64,000 nucleotides of DNA, from the NCBI RefSeq assembly GCF_003576645.1, contig NC_044916.1, positions 31,485,440 to 31,549,439 of the forward strand. The letters are read 5' to 3'. How positions within the stretch are numbered: position 1 is the stretch's first letter; each line of letters begins with the position of its first letter. Both the position numbers and the translations under genes were made by a program. The notes below the pieces were generated by a model. That model did not search any database, was not told where the DNA came from, and saw only the letters and a list, made by a program, of their open reading frames with translations. The DNA is from Ipomoea triloba (Eukaryota > Streptophyta > Magnoliopsida > Solanales > Convolvulaceae). Shown here one piece after another: positions 1-14,286 of this stretch.

Positions 1-590
1 TCCTATTTTCAGATGTGTAAAGCCTAAGAAACCTGGATGTGATTTGTTTCCCTTCCTAAGAAAACAAACATAGGAGTCCCTTCCTTTGTTTCCTTCTCTC
101 TAACATTTGTTGCTCTTCACCTCCAAATAGTCTACTTTAGGTGCTGTCCTAAAAGATTCTGTCTCACCATAGGTGCATAAATGTCTTACAACCATCATGA
201 AGGGGCAAAGAACTCATAGTCTACACAAAAAGATAACTAAAGGCCATGACATCAAACTCATTTGCACATATAATTCAAAGCTCAAATAAGTCAACAAAAA
301 AATTAAAAATTCATGCTGTCCAATAACCCAATTCAAGGTTTGCAATTGAATACAAAGAAAATTAATACACATATATATCAGGTAATGGAACTCTATTTTA
401 TAAATGTGAATAAACAAAAAAACAAAACAAAACAATGGCTAAAAAAGTGCTAAACAAAACCTTTGCCCAAAGTAATCAAACCCCCCAAAAAAATGGAGTG
501 TGAAAATATCAGGACTGATTGAACCTTCAAAAAGCAGCTCTGAACAGATGACCTAAAAAACATATAAAATGAACTACTAACAATAGCTAC
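1..590. other. Left edge; possible intron of a minus-strand gene
   Basis: AT-rich DNA with no convincing coding exon. If the candidate first exon at 591-654 is real, this stretch is the start of its first intron on the minus strand. I see no repeat family here that recurs elsewhere in the window. Confidence 0.3.
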
Positions 591-654
591 CATCCTCAAT
601 TCGTGAATCTTCTTGTAGAGCCTTATCATAATAGCTACTAATTTTCACTGCCAT
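591..654 (-). CDS. Candidate first coding exon of an unidentified gene
   Basis: On the minus strand an ATG at 654 in a good plant context (ATGGC) opens 21 codons beginning MAVKISSYYDKAL. The exon ends in a G followed by a GT donor at 590-589. About 280 bp upstream is a TATA-like element (938-945), and the DNA between reads like a pyrimidine-rich plant leader. The remaining exons would lie beyond the left edge, so the family cannot be recognised. It could equally be a chance open frame. The call rests on promoter-leader-ATG-donor order only. Confidence 0.3.
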
Positions 655-937
655 AACAATCCCTAGCGTGAAAATTCAGAATCCAACGAAAATATAACCA
701 GAAAATTAATTACTCCGTATTTTTTTAAAGAATTTTCGCGAATAAAAATCAAACCTTTTGCTTGAAAAAGGAGAGCAGGTAAAATCGGAAATGTACACAC
801 AACACATAGACAATTGTAAAAAGAAGAAGATGAAAGATGAGACCTTTGGTGAGTTTTTTTCTGGATTCCTAGACAGTCATACTGAGTAGAAGTACTACGA
901 GAAAGCAAGCACCGTATTCAAAGAAGGAACTGGGGAA

Positions 938-945
938 ATTTATAG
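938..945 (-). promoter_or_regulatory. TATA box candidate for the left-edge gene
   Basis: Minus strand reads CTATAAAT, followed by a leader of roughly 250-280 nt to the candidate ATG at 654. This position is plausible for a plant core promoter facing left. Confidence 0.35.
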
Positions 946-959
946 AGTTCGTTCCGACT

Positions 960-1480
960 TCCAACAATAAAAGCATTTATTTATTTGTTTATTTTTTCCA
1001 TAAATTACAATTTCTAACTTTAAAACATTTTTTTATTCTTAATTTAAAATACCCAAAATACTTGCACTTTTTTAAAATATCATCCAACTTCACCCAAAAG
1101 TGAAAAGTATTTCAAAGTAAAAATAATTAAAAATAAATAGAAAATAAAAATTGATAATAAAAAATAAAAATATAATTATATACAATTATAATGAGAAGAA
1201 ATAATTAAATCAACCAATTAAATAGATACTCACTTTGCACCAACAAAGACTTCATGTTTGGACCAAAATACTAAAACATATAGTCATGTACAAATTGTCT
1301 ACACTATCGTGACCAAATTAGGTAGATGCGGAGTGGACCAACTGACCAAATATTACAATTAAAAGACTAATATACTCCGTAATAATCATGATGTTCAATA
1401 TAACATTTTTCAAGCTCTGTTTTCATTATTATGATATGATAATAATATCTACCAAAAGATGTTATGATCAGTTAATACAT
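960..1480. other. AT-rich intergenic DNA
   Basis: No gene seen. Long A/T runs and one TACTCCGTA motif (1373-1381). Confidence 0.6.
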
Positions 1481-1483
1481 TTA

Positions 1484-1933
1484 GGGGGTGTTTGGTTATT
1501 GGCTTATAAGCCAAATTTTAGCTTATTTGACCAAGTTTAGCTTTTTGACCAACCAATAAGCTATTTTGAAGTGTTTGGTAAATGGCTTATTGGCCTTGGC
1601 TTATTGGGCCAATAAGCTGAAAATTGAAAAGCTAATGAATGTAGTTTTTTGTATCAGCTGGTTGGGAAATATGGGTATATTGACTATTTTATCCTTTAAA
1701 ATCAATGAGATTTACTTTTAAATGGGTGGTGTGTTTGTTATTTTATAATAATAATAATAATAATAATACCCTTAAATGTCATTTTACATTCAGTCAGCTA
1801 CTAGTAAACAGCTAATTTACCAAACAGTTTTTTATAACCAGCTAATACAACCAGCTGGTCAAACCAGTTAACGCAATCAGCCATCAGCTACTAGCTAAAC
1901 CAACCAGCTATCAGCCGTTTGCCAAACACCCCC
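1484..1933. mobile_element. Tourist/PIF-Harbinger-type MITE, 450 bp
   Basis: Ends are inverted repeats GGGGGTGTTTGG and CCAAACACCCCC, flanked on both sides by TTA (1481-1483 and 1934-1936), the target-site duplication expected for PIF/Harbinger elements. The interior is rich in GCTTAT/ATAAGC and CAGCTA words that can fold back. No coding capacity, so it is a non-autonomous element. Confidence 0.75.
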
Positions 1934-1936
1934 TTA

Positions 1937-2640
1937 GAGAATGTTGGGTACTTTTTCATCAATTAAATTTATGAAATGATGTTTTAAAAAATGTATTTAA
2001 TGAGAATAACTTTGTAAGAAAAATTAATTAATATGTTTAATATTATTCTAAAAATATAAGAATTAAATTACATAGAAAATTATCAACTATCGACATCTTG
2101 ATTACCATTCAAAATGGACAATCTTAGGTTAAAATGCGGTGCTTAAAAAATTAATTAAAATATTTGATTCATTTAAACTTTTCTACGAAGTTAAAAAAAA
2201 AAAAAAAGCATCATACCTCTAATTAAATTCCGAAATTAAATTCTAATTAACCTGAACTTTCCTAAATAAAAAATTACACCAAACATGAAAATAACTTTCT
2301 CACCTTTTAAATTCCTCAGAAAATTAAAAGAAGAAAAATTCTTGAAACAACAGCTAAAAGAAGAAGAAAGAGTATTGTCTTTGGCATATATATAAAATAA
2401 TTGCGACAGTGATTGTGTTTATTACCCTTGAAAAAAAAAAACAAAAAGGAAGCATTACATAACATCAAAATCAAAGATGAAACAAGATTCAGGTTCTGCA
2501 ATTCCAGAACAAGCCATTACATCAATTGCACAAGATGTTCATAACCCTCTATGGACCGCAGACGCCTAAATAAGCCGCACAAATGCCTCGCTCAAATCCT
2601 CTAGCGACTCGGGGGTTCATTGGTAGGTTTACTACGCAAC
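1937..2640. other. Intergenic DNA and DHAD 3' region
   Basis: AT-rich. The part next to 2663 should contain the 3' UTR and poly(A) site of the minus-strand dehydratase gene; I cannot fix its end. No other gene seen. Confidence 0.5.
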
Positions 2641-2662
2641 ACACCAAATATAAACCGCGCCT

Positions 2663-5600
2663 CTACTCATCAGTCACGCATCCTCTTGATGCAGATTGCA
2701 CGTTTTTTATGTACTGAAATTTAAGAAGCCGATGAAGAAATGGCGTTACAATAGTTATAGAAAAAATAACAATAAACAATAGCCATAGATCTTCATTTTG
2801 AGGCATAGTTTAAGTACCTTGTAAAGAACCCCTTTGTCTGCCTTGTAGGGAGGGGGGCTCCAATTCTTTCGTCGCTCTTCCAATTCTTCATCTGTTAAAT
2901 GGACGTCCATCCTCTTTTTCTGAATGTCTACGGTAATTATGTCTCCATTTTGAACAAGACCAATTGGACCACCTTCCTGCAAATTTTTGGATTTCACATT
3001 CTTAGTAACTCATCACGGTGTTCTTAAGAATCCATACTTCTTCGGGATTACTTCTAGCATATAATTTAAGTACTTAAATGCAGCCAAACCCCCACTTCAA
3101 AACTCTTACCGACGTCATGAAAAGTTCACATTGATATATGGGTTCATCGTACATTGTAAAAGAATGACACTAGCTCGTGAATCTAGGAAACTGCACTATA
3201 ATATTCAAGACAAAAAGATGAACAGGAATGGCCTAGAATAGCTTTTCTAATTAGACGGGAACCATGAACATTAAGTGAAATCAATTGTGCAACAAGTGGA
3301 CAGAAATCAACCAACATAAGACATTAGAAACGAGAATATTACAATGGCAAAGAATTAATTTTTCAAATTGATTCATAAAGTAACATACCTGTGCCTCAGG
3401 ACATATGTGTCCAACAACATATCCATGGGAACCTCCAGAAAATCTTCCATCAGTAAGCAATGCAACATCCTGCAATTTTATATACGGTATTAATGAAGAA
3501 AAGCAGGAAAACGAGTATCACAAATTTTCACCAATGCAACTTTAGCTAAGAGGTGAGAGGAAGAATTGACCGAGCAAAATAGATAACGTGCTTGTTTGGC
3601 CCAATTTGAATTTCTTGAAAAAGATATTTTCTTGAACAGTCCCAACTTTGGAACTTCTTGAAAAAAGAGGCTTTTTACCCTCATCCAGCCTTAAAAGCCA
3701 ATTTTATCTTGTGTTTAGCCCAACTGACTAGGCCAAAAAAGTACATCACAGTCGATGAAAACACTTGTTCAAACCCACCCGTGACCCGCCCCAACACACA
3801 AACACACACACACAAAAGCAAACACACACCAAGAGATATAATTGATGTATATTCATCATAATGAGAATACGAACGAGAAATCAATGAAAAAATAGTAAAC
3901 CATCAAAGCTCAGCCTAAGCAGATCATACCTTTCCAAGACCGGCTCCCATTATTGCACTGGTTGGTGTCAGCATCTCAGGCATGCCTGGTCCCCCCTTAG
4001 GACCCTCCCCTCTAATGACTACTACTTTCCCCTGCAATAAAAATGACGTGAAACAAAAGTCAAATGCCCGTAAAACCTAAATCCATGCACAAATAAAAAA
4101 TAAACCAATTTCTATGCACCAAGTGTCCAATTAGAGCTGTATATTAAACTCAAACAAGGAAAGAGGAGAACTAAAACTTAATATTATTCTTGACAGAAAA
4201 TCTCAAATGTTGCTCAAACAGAAACAGTTTTAGTCCTCTAATGGGTGTGCCTCACAACCAAATACATGGAGATCCTTGTTTTTTCCACTGTATGGCAAAA
4301 ATGTGGCAAGCTCAAAGAATCCAAGTCATAAGATTTGCCTGCTTAGGGAACCAAAAAAATCCCAGAATTATTTTCCCCTAATTTAGTGATGTAACCCTGA
4401 ATTACTTATAGACTCCTAACAATAGTAGCTCCATGAAGATGAATTGACCAAACTGACCAGCACTCAGTAACAAGAGTTCCAACACGGTAACACTTTTTGC
4501 AAAGTGGCAATAAACTGGATAGTCCATCCAACATTCCAACTGAACAAAAAATACATGAATCTCTCACCTTAAAACTCATTGGATCTTCTGAGATAGCTGT
4601 AATCATGGACTCTTCTCCTTCAAAAACAAGAGCAGGACCTAGAGGACAAATTTTTACAATAATTAACTAAAGCCCAAAAAAAAAACCTTCAAACTGATGA
4701 AAGTAAGAAAACAAGATTCTACATGTGCACACAAGAAACATTTAAATATTACATAAAAAATACTCACCTGAGAAAAACAGTCCTTCCTTTCCAGTTATTT
4801 TTGCAACAGAGCCCTCCGGTGCGAGATTGCCATACAATATTTGAATGTGACCAGTTTCTTTGATGGGGTTAGACAAAGGTCTTATAATTTGCTAGAGAAA
4901 AGATACACAAGAAAGAAATGTGTCACATCCTCAAATCTCAAGTAGCAGCAAACCCAAAGAAGTAACAAGTTACATCATTGAAGCACATTAAGATTGGATG
5001 GGGCCTACCTGACCTTCTGCCAAAGAAGGGAATAGCTTTGCATTTTCACCTAGGGTCTTTCCCGTGACTACAAATTAAAGAACTGATCAGAATAAGCATC
5101 TTAGATGGTACACAACCAAATATTATGACTTTTGACAATAAAAGTCAAGAACCTATTACCAGTAATGCAATCCCCATCTAACAACCCAAGCTCCAATAGG
5201 TAGCGAATGACAGCAGGTGTGCCTCCAATCTATGAAACAGTGTTTCATCAATTCAGCAAAGTAAATGGCAGTGAACTAATACAATTCAAATTTCAAAGTG
5301 ATAAGATAATCGTGCAAATATTAATGCATATACCTTGTGCACATCCTCCATGACGAATTTTCCACTAGGTTTCAAATCTGCTAGGAAAGGAACCTCATCA
5401 CTAACCTTTTGGAAATCATCAAGATGTAGTTGCAACCCAACAGACCTGCCAAGGTTCTAACAATGAGTTTCCTATCTATCAGTGAAAAATAACCATAATT
5501 ATCTTTACTCACCTTGCAATAGCAATTAAATGTAGAACAGCATTAGTTGATCCACCTAGTGCCATGACCATTACCATAGCATTTCGCAGTGATTTTGGAG

Positions 5601-8600
5601 TAATGATGTCACGGGGTTTCAAGTCCATCTTTAGTAAATCCAAAAGATACTTGCCAGCAAGGCGGCACTCATCCAACTTCAGAGGATCTTCAGCTGGTGT
5701 TGAAGAGCTTTTGAAAACCACACAGAGGGAAGGGGGAGGAAGAAGGGGTTCAAATGTTAGCAATGACTCAGATAAGGCAACAGTTTTGCTGATCATATTA
5801 TTGTCTATGTTTCAGGAGTGCTTACACTATACTTGGTTAAACCTGGAAGGTGAGAAGAAGAATGATAAACTGGTGAAGGTATGCAGTTTTCTGTGAACCT
5901 AGTTCTTAACACCAATAAACAATAGGCTGAAAAATGGAGGAAAACGAGGCAATTTGAGACTGTTTTAAGGATGCAATTTGTAAAGCAAAATGGTCAGTGG
6001 GTTGAGAGAGATTTGTAAAAAAAAAATGGAGACGGTTCTGAGAAAATCAGCATCAAACATGTAACTTAACTAAATAAATATTGGACAGCATTGTCAAACT
6101 GATAAGATTAGGCCATTAGGGTTTGCTGATCAAGGTGGAAGAAGTACATAGTGCAACTTGGTTAATATACTGGCCAAGGATTAATGTGGGCCTCATGGCA
6201 CTAAGTTATATCTAATTAATGATGTTACATGGAGCAATCTCACTAATGAACTATCCAAACTCCACATCTTTTCCACATAATTGAGCTTTTTGAAATATAT
6301 CACTATGCAAGCAGACATAATCACTTCTTTTGTACCTATAAGGAAGTGACATCCCCATTGTCTCAATAGCAGATGCCATAGTATTTGCTGTATACATTCC
6401 ACCACAGGCCCCTGCTCCAGGGCATGAAGTGCGAATTACATTCATCCTCTGTTCATCACTAACAGAACCACTTACATACTCTCCATAAACCTATAATGAA
6501 GGATCAGAAGACTACTTCATTAACAATGCTATGGCAAAACAGAAGGAGGAGGGGAAGGGGGGGGGGGGGTTGGGGGCATTGCACAAGTAGCCCTGCATGT
6601 TTGCACCTGGAAGGCAGAGACTATGTCAAATGTGTGTCCTTGAAAATGGCCAGGCTGCATGGAACAAATATTAAGGTTTAGCAATAAATAAAATAATAAA
6701 CTTAGCAACAAGTAATATGATTTGATAGACAGCTTGTTAGATGCATCTTATACAAAGACACATTTGAACTTAAGGAGAATGATAATTTCTACATGTACTA
6801 GAGATCCCCCAAAATCTTATGTCAAATATAAGATATGTCATAATGCACACTAATTGAAATTGACTTGATGAGTGGATGCAACTTTGGATATATGGGACCC
6901 CAAGGTTCGTTTTGCACTAAAAAATATATATTACTTTCTTAACTACATTCATCGATTCATGGGATGAATTCATGGTTACAGGGGAGGAGTTCTGTCCATG
7001 AAGGGTTATTCTTCCACTTTTCTCCAATTCATTTTTTTAATAAAAATAATTTGGGGGATACGAAAATGGGTTTTTACTTGACAAACTTTTCTGTGGATAA
7101 AAGTAAAACTGGCTAAAGATATTGAAGGAAACTGCTGCTTCATCAGCCACGATAATATAATACGGAGTAGCTTTCACCAGCAGGATTTTAGAAAATGTAC
7201 AAAATGAATCTCTTTTCAAGTAGAAAAAAAAGGTGCCTATAAGGTAAAAGATCATTCAAGAGAAGTGGCTATCTGACCTTGATAGTTCCACCATAAACCA
7301 TGATGCTTGGCCTGTTCAGCCGCCCCATTGCCATAATTGTACCTGGCATCTGCAACAGCAATAACAATAAATTACAAAATTACAAAGACGATATACGCTG
7401 CATTACTAAAGAAAAGAGGACATTAAGACTAAGAAATTATTTATTATTATGAGAAAATAAATAAAGAATTAAAAAACAAAAAAAAAATATTAAGGAAGCA
7501 TGAGTTTTCTTGTGAGTTGACTTTGAGCAATAACATGGATCCATTCAAGACGATAGTGCTGTTAGGGATCACAGCTTTTATGGGGTTTTTAAAATTTATT
7601 ATTATTTTGAAATTATAATATAGAGATACACAAACTACCCATCTCACAATCCCCAAATATACACATAGATAATAGAACAATGCACATACAAACTAACACT
7701 GATTAAAGTGAAATTGTAACTCTTCAGTTTTGTGGTGCATTATGTTAATTATTCCAGTTTATGGTACCATAGAACAGAGAAAATGAGAAAAAGACCATCA
7801 TACATTTTCTGCAATAAATTATTGTTGTTGAAAAAAAGCTGAACAAATTTTCTTTATTGAGCTAAATAATTTGAAAAGATACATATTTATGTCCTTAGAG
7901 TAAAAGGATTTGCGCTTAAAACCTCTGCTTTTTATTTGGTGCAACACATTTACACAAATTGCAAGAAAATAATGAGTATTTCTTTGGCACAGTTGCTTCA
8001 TATATTTTCTTCAAAGCATATATCTTTTAACTTCTTTTCAGTTTATTGAGTCAGTAATTTTCTTGTACTACCTTAAATGGGCAAAACATCTCAATTTTTT
8101 TATGAACTAATCATGAATATCTCCTAATTAGCAAAACATTGTGCTTACAAGGTCAAGATTCCAAACTTAAAAAAGGAAATCCCTTTTGAAAAACTGATTA
8201 GTCAATCATGTCTCTGTCAAAAGAGAGGCATATCTATTATCTTCTGCCTCTCAAACATATAAAAGTTCTTAACCATGGGCCATAATTAATAAAAAGAAAA
8301 ACCAAGCAAAAGTCCACATTTATGACATACCACAAAATTTATGAAAGACAACAAAAACAAATGAGAAAACCTTAAAAAGTCTCACATTTTTGTCACAGCC
8401 GGGGATAGATATGTTCCCATCGTACCACTGAGCAGACATGACAGTCTCAATACTATCAGCAATCAAGTCCCTTGACTGAAGGCTATAGCACATCCCTCTG
8501 GTCCCCATGGAAATGGCGTCACTGACCCCAATAGTATTGAACCTGAACCCAACCATGCCGGCCTCTCCGACGCCCTCCTTCACGGCCTCGGCGAGCTTGA

Positions 8601-8949
8601 GCAAGTGCATATTGCAGGTGTTCCCTTCGTACCACACGGATGAAATGCCGACCTGGGGTTTATGCATATCATCATCCGAGAGGCCCACCCCATAGAGCAC
8701 GGCCTGCGAGGCGCCCTGGGACTTGGGCTCCGTGATGCGCGAGCTGTACTTGTTCAGCTTCTCGGCGCCGGAGGCAGTCTGGGGCGGCGGAGGAACCGTT
8801 TCCGGCGCGGCGACGGCCTGGATGGTGAAAATGGGCGGCTTTCTTTGCCCCGGCCTACATGGAGAGAAACGGGTCTTAAAGATTGGTGTAGAAGAGTTGT
8901 GGGTAGGCAAAGGTGTGAGGGTACGCGAGGATATTAAGTTGGCTTGCAT
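2663..8949 (-). CDS. DHAD: Dihydroxy-acid dehydratase, plastid precursor (IlvD/DHAD), 14 exons
   Basis: Catalyses the third step of branched-chain amino-acid synthesis, dehydrating 2,3-dihydroxy acids to 2-oxo acids in the plastid. Exons in transcript order: 8949-8386, 7349-7278, 6654-6607, 6490-6336, 5707-5513, 5445-5334, 5229-5160, 5067-5009, 4891-4768, 4638-4568, 4031-3930, 3469-3389, 2976-2818, 2713-2663. They sum to 1863 nt (620 residues plus stop), close to the usual ~610 of plant DHAD. All introns are GT-AG and phases agree. Residues 1 to about 45 are rich in Ser, Thr and Arg, like a chloroplast transit peptide. Conserved family cysteines are visible at C112 (NTCNMHL), C185 (PGCDKN) and C257 ([11 protein letters not shown]), the usual iron-sulfur ligands. 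Glycine-rich [12 protein letters not shown] lies in exon 12. No defects; it appears functional. No regulation is evident from sequence. Confidence 0.96.
6541..6575. repeat. G-rich tract in DHAD intron 3
   Basis: Purine-rich run with about ten consecutive G on the plus strand (C-rich in the transcript), between exons 4 and 3. It does not touch a splice site. Confidence 0.8.
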
Positions 8950-9019
8950 TGCGACGGCGGTCGGCGACGATAAGCCCTCAGGGAAGACAGAAATGCTTCA
9001 GTATTGAAGTGGTAGTGGC

Positions 9020-10080
9020 GTTGGCACACGACTCTCTGGGTTTTCAAGGGTTTCCAAATAGTGTCAAAATAGGATAATTACAAATTAGTAATAATAGCCC
9101 TTTAAAAAAATATATAGTAATGTTTTCAAAAAAATATATATATAGTAATAATAGCATTCTTTTTTATTATTATTTACAATATAGTAATAACTGTCAAATA
9201 CCTTGTGGTCTAGTGGTACCCGGTTGCACTCTCCACATGTGAGGGGACCTCTATGGAGTTAATATTGGAATACTACATTGTAATATAGTTAATAGTACAC
9301 CCATTAATACTCTTATTTATAATGTTGAGTGTTTTATAAAGTTATTATATTTGAATTTTGATGTCTTACCATTTATACACCCTTAAATATAATACATGAT
9401 TTTGTAAAGTATATGACATTATAAATTTTTTATTAAGTTTTATTATATGTATTTGTTATAAAGAATAAATAAGATTTAACATTTAACACGAAATAAAACA
9501 AACTTTATGTTTTTCGTGTTATTTTTTTTTAATCTTAAATTACAAGAGTTATGAATTAAATATCTATTAGACTCTATTTACAGTTAATTTTTGAAAGGTG
9601 TTATTGCATTAATATAGTTTGAATATGAATGTTTATAAATTGGAACATGAATATCGTTTACCAAATCTTTAGAATAATTGTCGTTATTTTCTATGGTGTA
9701 AAGAAATGCATAAAAATATACTCCGCAGTACAAAACACTATTGCACGACCCTACACTCAAATTTCACGTGTATCACCAGTTTATTTGCACATAGAAAATT
9801 ATATAAATTATTTCAGAAAAAAAAAAAACAAAAGAAAATTATATAAATAGAGAATGCTATAGCAGGCCCTAGGCCCATGTATGGAACGGAATTGTACATT
9901 TGGGTCGAATAAAATGGGCCGCTGCCTATTTTAATAGACACAATGGGCTCTCGAAGCCCGGTTTTATTATACATTGGACAAGATATCCATTTGACAATTG
10001 CCATCAACATCTTTGGTTCACAAAATCCATCAGGCCTTATACTTTTGTCTTGACAAATTTAAAATGAGCAACGCTATTAG
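9020..10080. other. Upstream region of DHAD; intergenic
   Basis: The first few hundred bases should hold the DHAD promoter (facing left); I see no unmistakable TATA box. The rest is AT-rich. A SINE head-like piece lies at 9198-9295 and a region rich in A near 9820. Confidence 0.4.
9198..9295 (+). repeat. SINE fragment
   Basis: Contains CCTTGTGGTCTAGTGGTA, the tRNA-like A-box head also seen in the SINE at 17772-17931, followed by a diverged body. The 3' tail is not clear. Confidence 0.45.
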
Positions 10081-10085
10081 AGTTG

Positions 10086-10384
10086 TTATGCCATTGACCC
10101 GGGTCCACTTTGCAAGGTAGACATCGGTCCATATTTATAATTTTAAAAATCTATATTCACAATTTTAAAACTTTATATTCATAATTTTAGAACCCTATAT
10201 TCAGTAGTATAACATAATTTTTGAATATATATAACAAAATTGTGAATATAAAATTCAAAAATTGTGAATATTGAGTAATGTAATTTTTTTTATATTAAGA
10301 TATAAAATTGTGAAAATAGAGTTCTAAAATTATGAACATGAACCCGGATCTACCTTGCAAGGTGGACCCGGGTCCCTAGCATAA
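10086..10384. mobile_element. Foldback MITE, ~300 bp, with ~40-bp inverted ends
   Basis: The left end (TTATGCC... GACCCGGGTCCACTTTGC) recurs inverted at the right end (...GGTGGACCCGGGTCCC then GCATAA). The interior repeats ATTTTAAAA...TATATTCA words. No coding sequence. A clean target duplication is not visible. Confidence 0.65.
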
Positions 10385-10389
10385 TTTGC

Positions 10390-13300
10390 GCACTATTATC
10401 TTAAATTAATATCTTAATATACACCGGCTCCTAAGTAAAGTTGTTACATTAATTTTATTTTTTTGGTATTTGATAATCAAATTTTGATTACAAATTGATT
10501 CTTTCCAAATTCATGAATAGCCCATGAATATAAGTAAATTTTTTATTGTTATATCAAGAAATGGACACTTACAACATATTTAGTTCATACAAATAAGTCA
10601 AGAATAAAATCACATTCTCGTGAACATACTTATTAAGTACATTGTTTGTTTTTGTTTGATATTCTCGTTTCAAGAGGACTAATCATTTCTACGGGTCCCA
10701 TGTATGCATAATAATAATATGTAATACAATATATATGAATTTATTCATTTAGCGAACCAAACAATATAATAGAAATCCTATTCTATTCTTTGTATATTGC
10801 ATTCCATATGTAATAACATTTCTATTCCCCCAAAATCAATTATGTAAATCGAACATGCATGTTGTTAATTAAGGGTAAATTCAATAGGCTAAAGACTTTG
10901 TTACTCTTGAATTCCTACCTAACATGAATATGTTTACTTTTGGTATATGGTAATGAACTCATAGTCAGACAATCAAAAATCTAAAAAAATAATTTTAGAA
11001 TACTAGTATGAAAACTTTTATAAAGGGAATAAGACTGAAATCGGGGAGTTGTCCCAATAAATGAATGACAATGTTAGATGACCCTACATCTGATGATGCA
11101 ATAACTTTAATATTGAGGTGTCTATATATATGTTGTGAGCGTAAATGTAAAGAGTAGACAAATACTCCGTAACATTTTCCATGATTGAAGGTTAGATGAT
11201 TTGAGTTGATTTTGATTATAATTAAATCAGATATAAAGCGTGAAGAAGTGGGTGATATATAAAAGGTAAATATATACTATATATAGTGTTGTATCAGCAG
11301 GGAGGAAAAGATCGAAACAATTGGTTTGGATCTTAACTCCAATTATTAGGCAACAGCAAGGCATGCAGGATTGGGGATGGGATCATGCATTAAATTAAAG
11401 TAACTTAAAAGGAGGAGCAAAATAAAGGCCAGCGGGCACTGTTGTTTTCATGGGCAGGCAATTTGCCAAGTATAGTAGATGGGTTGGTAACTCTAAGGGA
11501 TGGCTCTCACTTCAACTCTCCACTTAAAGTCACTTCCTCAAGCTCTTCCAATGCCGTGGAGAACTAATGGCCGTGTGCCTTACCTAACTCTCTCTCTCTA
11601 AACCTACCACCATTATATTGCGTCAGCCTCAGCTCCCACCTTGCCGGGAAACTACTTCACATCACCATTTAATTAATTATACCCATTCGTGTTTCAATTC
11701 GAGTTCGACTCTTTATGGAACAAATCTATTAGTTTAATTTTCTTAGTTTGAACCCGCAAAATATGGACAACCTATACTGGTTTACTTTTTTGGTACTTTG
11801 CCAGTTAGAGTACCGTAAATTTACACGGTGCACAGTTCTTCTCATAAAAAAAAATGAAATTGGATGTGAAATTTCTAAGCGTTCACAATAATTCTCTACA
11901 CAATTAGTTGGTTTAGTTTTCCTAACTAGGGTAGTATGGGGTATCCCTATAAATGCCATAAAAAAATTTTCTACTACATGGAGAAAGTACTAAAGCACAA
12001 AGACAGTTGCCTCCATTGAGGCACTGAGACACCAGGTGCCACTAGACCAATATTTTATTTATTTATTTATGCATATATTGTAAAAACATACAGAGTATAT
12101 AAAAATCAAAATTGTTTACATTATTATTAAATAAAATATAAATTCTCTCTCTTTTTTTTTTCTCTATACTTTCAAATAAAATGATTAAAATTTACTATCT
12201 TAAGGAATTGTAAAATATAATTTAAACTACAAATTTTAACTATTTTTATTTATCAATATTTTAATATTAAATAAAGACTAAACTTCTTTTCAATTTAGCT
12301 CTAAGGCATAGCGCATACCATCTCTCTTCCATGTGCCTATATCATATTCTCCATTCTTGATTGTTTGTATGTTACTCCGTAATTCTTTTGTTTAATTAGA
12401 AGAGGTTAAGTTGTACTTGTACCTAATAAAACTATGCAGTGCATGTACATTCAATTTTTTGTCACTGTCAGTGTTTGTTACATAAATATAAAATTCAAAC
12501 ATCATATTTTTATTTAAAATTGTCATACGGATGGAGAAGTTCAAAACTCAAAGTCATACACAAATAAAAGTAAACGGTGATGGAACCAGTTTGGTTGACG
12601 TCAGTGATCATGCACTCTCATTTCTGATTTCTTAAAAGAAGTTAGGAGTTCAAAACCTCATGGAAAAATTAATATGACCAGCACTTTGCTACTTAATTGA
12701 GCCAGCCCGATGTGAATGATAATTAGGTTAAGTATGATATAAATTTAAAAATGCCTCATATAATTAAGGTTTACTCAAGACACCTCGTGGTCTAACTAAG
12801 AAAAATGTAAGAGTGCATGTATGGTGCGGCGTTGGTTATTAGTCATAGTTGCAGGAAATGCATGCAGGGATTCCTTGTTATACATCTTCACACGTAAAAC
12901 CCTTTGGATCTTTCTTCACCACCACAAAATTCATCTACCACTTAGTTAACAGTCTTTATTAACCGTTGAAAATCGATCGGAACATTAATTCACAAGACTT
13001 TAATGTTTAGATACATGACCGTCCATCAACAAGCTAAACAGCACAACATTTCTCTCAAAAGGTTGAATCTCCAATTCCAAAAACCCGACAGAACATTCCG
13101 GAGGATGTTAATTATGGTGACTCAATGACTCAACAGACAGAGTCAAATACAGGTGCGCACAAGAAATCTACCTATTTTGAACATAATCTCACACTGTTGT
13201 TGTCAAGATTTGAATCTTGGTCTCTTATCTCAAATACTGTCTACTAAATCAGTGAGCTAAACTCGTGCCAACTTTAACTCTGGTTATACTGTGGCCACAA

Positions 13301-14280
13301 TTTCTTTTGTACTAAGCACGTACTATAGTAAAATTGTGGATGAAATCAGTTCGAGTTAAACCATTGAATCATTTTAATTTGACATTTTAACATTAATTTA
13401 TTGAATCAAACTTTATGGGCATGCCATGGTTCAAACCTAGATTGATCACCCAGTAGTAAGGATAGCAGATGTCCTACGTTAAAATTAAAAAAAAAAAAAA
13501 ACTAATTTCGTTGTTTTATTGTTGACTATTGGGACAACCAATCAGGCAATCCCTTCAATTCGTCACTCTGAAGTTTTGATAGGCCCATAGAAATATGAAT
13601 AATTAATCATGAGAGTTATTGTATAATTAAAATTAGATGAACTTTATAACAAGAATTATTATATTAATTAATATATAGAATTAGTAGAACATTATATCAG
13701 AATTAGTTAAAATTAAAGAATACAATATTATAAATAATAATTTCACGTATTGTGAAGAACAATTACAATAATAATTAATACAAGTCTTTCTTTGAGAGAC
13801 CCTATCTTTCTGTTCTAATTTATTTGTATACACAACAAACCACCCAAACAACATTTACACAAGATTCCAAAATTATAGTTACTAAAATTTTCTTAACCAC
13901 ATCATGCATGAATATATTGTGGCTGCCAGATTCATTAGGTGTCAGAAGCCGCCATTAAAAATTGCTGATTGCGTTCAAAAATGAGATGTCTTAGCTTGTC
14001 AAAATTCACGGCTGTAGCAAACTCGTATATTTCAATTAATTTGTGGTTTCATGGCAAAATAAACCGCACTATATTCAATATATGAACCACACTTTTTTTT
14101 ATAAATTTCAATTTTCAATTTACATGAGAAACTGGAACAATGGATTATACCATAATATTATTGGGAAATGACTAATGAGGTAATTGGGAAATCAGAAATG
14201 TAATTAGAAAATTAGGTAAGAAAAGGATTATTGTAGCGTGGGAAATTTGGCAGATGAGAGTAAATAACCAAAGTAAGAGT
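10390..14280. other. Intergenic, distal upstream of CHS
   Basis: 3.9 kb with no gene I can support. AT-rich with TACTCCGTA motifs at 11163 and 12373. The stretch 11500-11650 is less AT-rich and contains a CT repeat and a CCTACC box, but no gene. A SINE-like head fragment near 12776 is too decayed to delimit. Confidence 0.5.
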
Positions 14281-14286
14281 GGAAGT

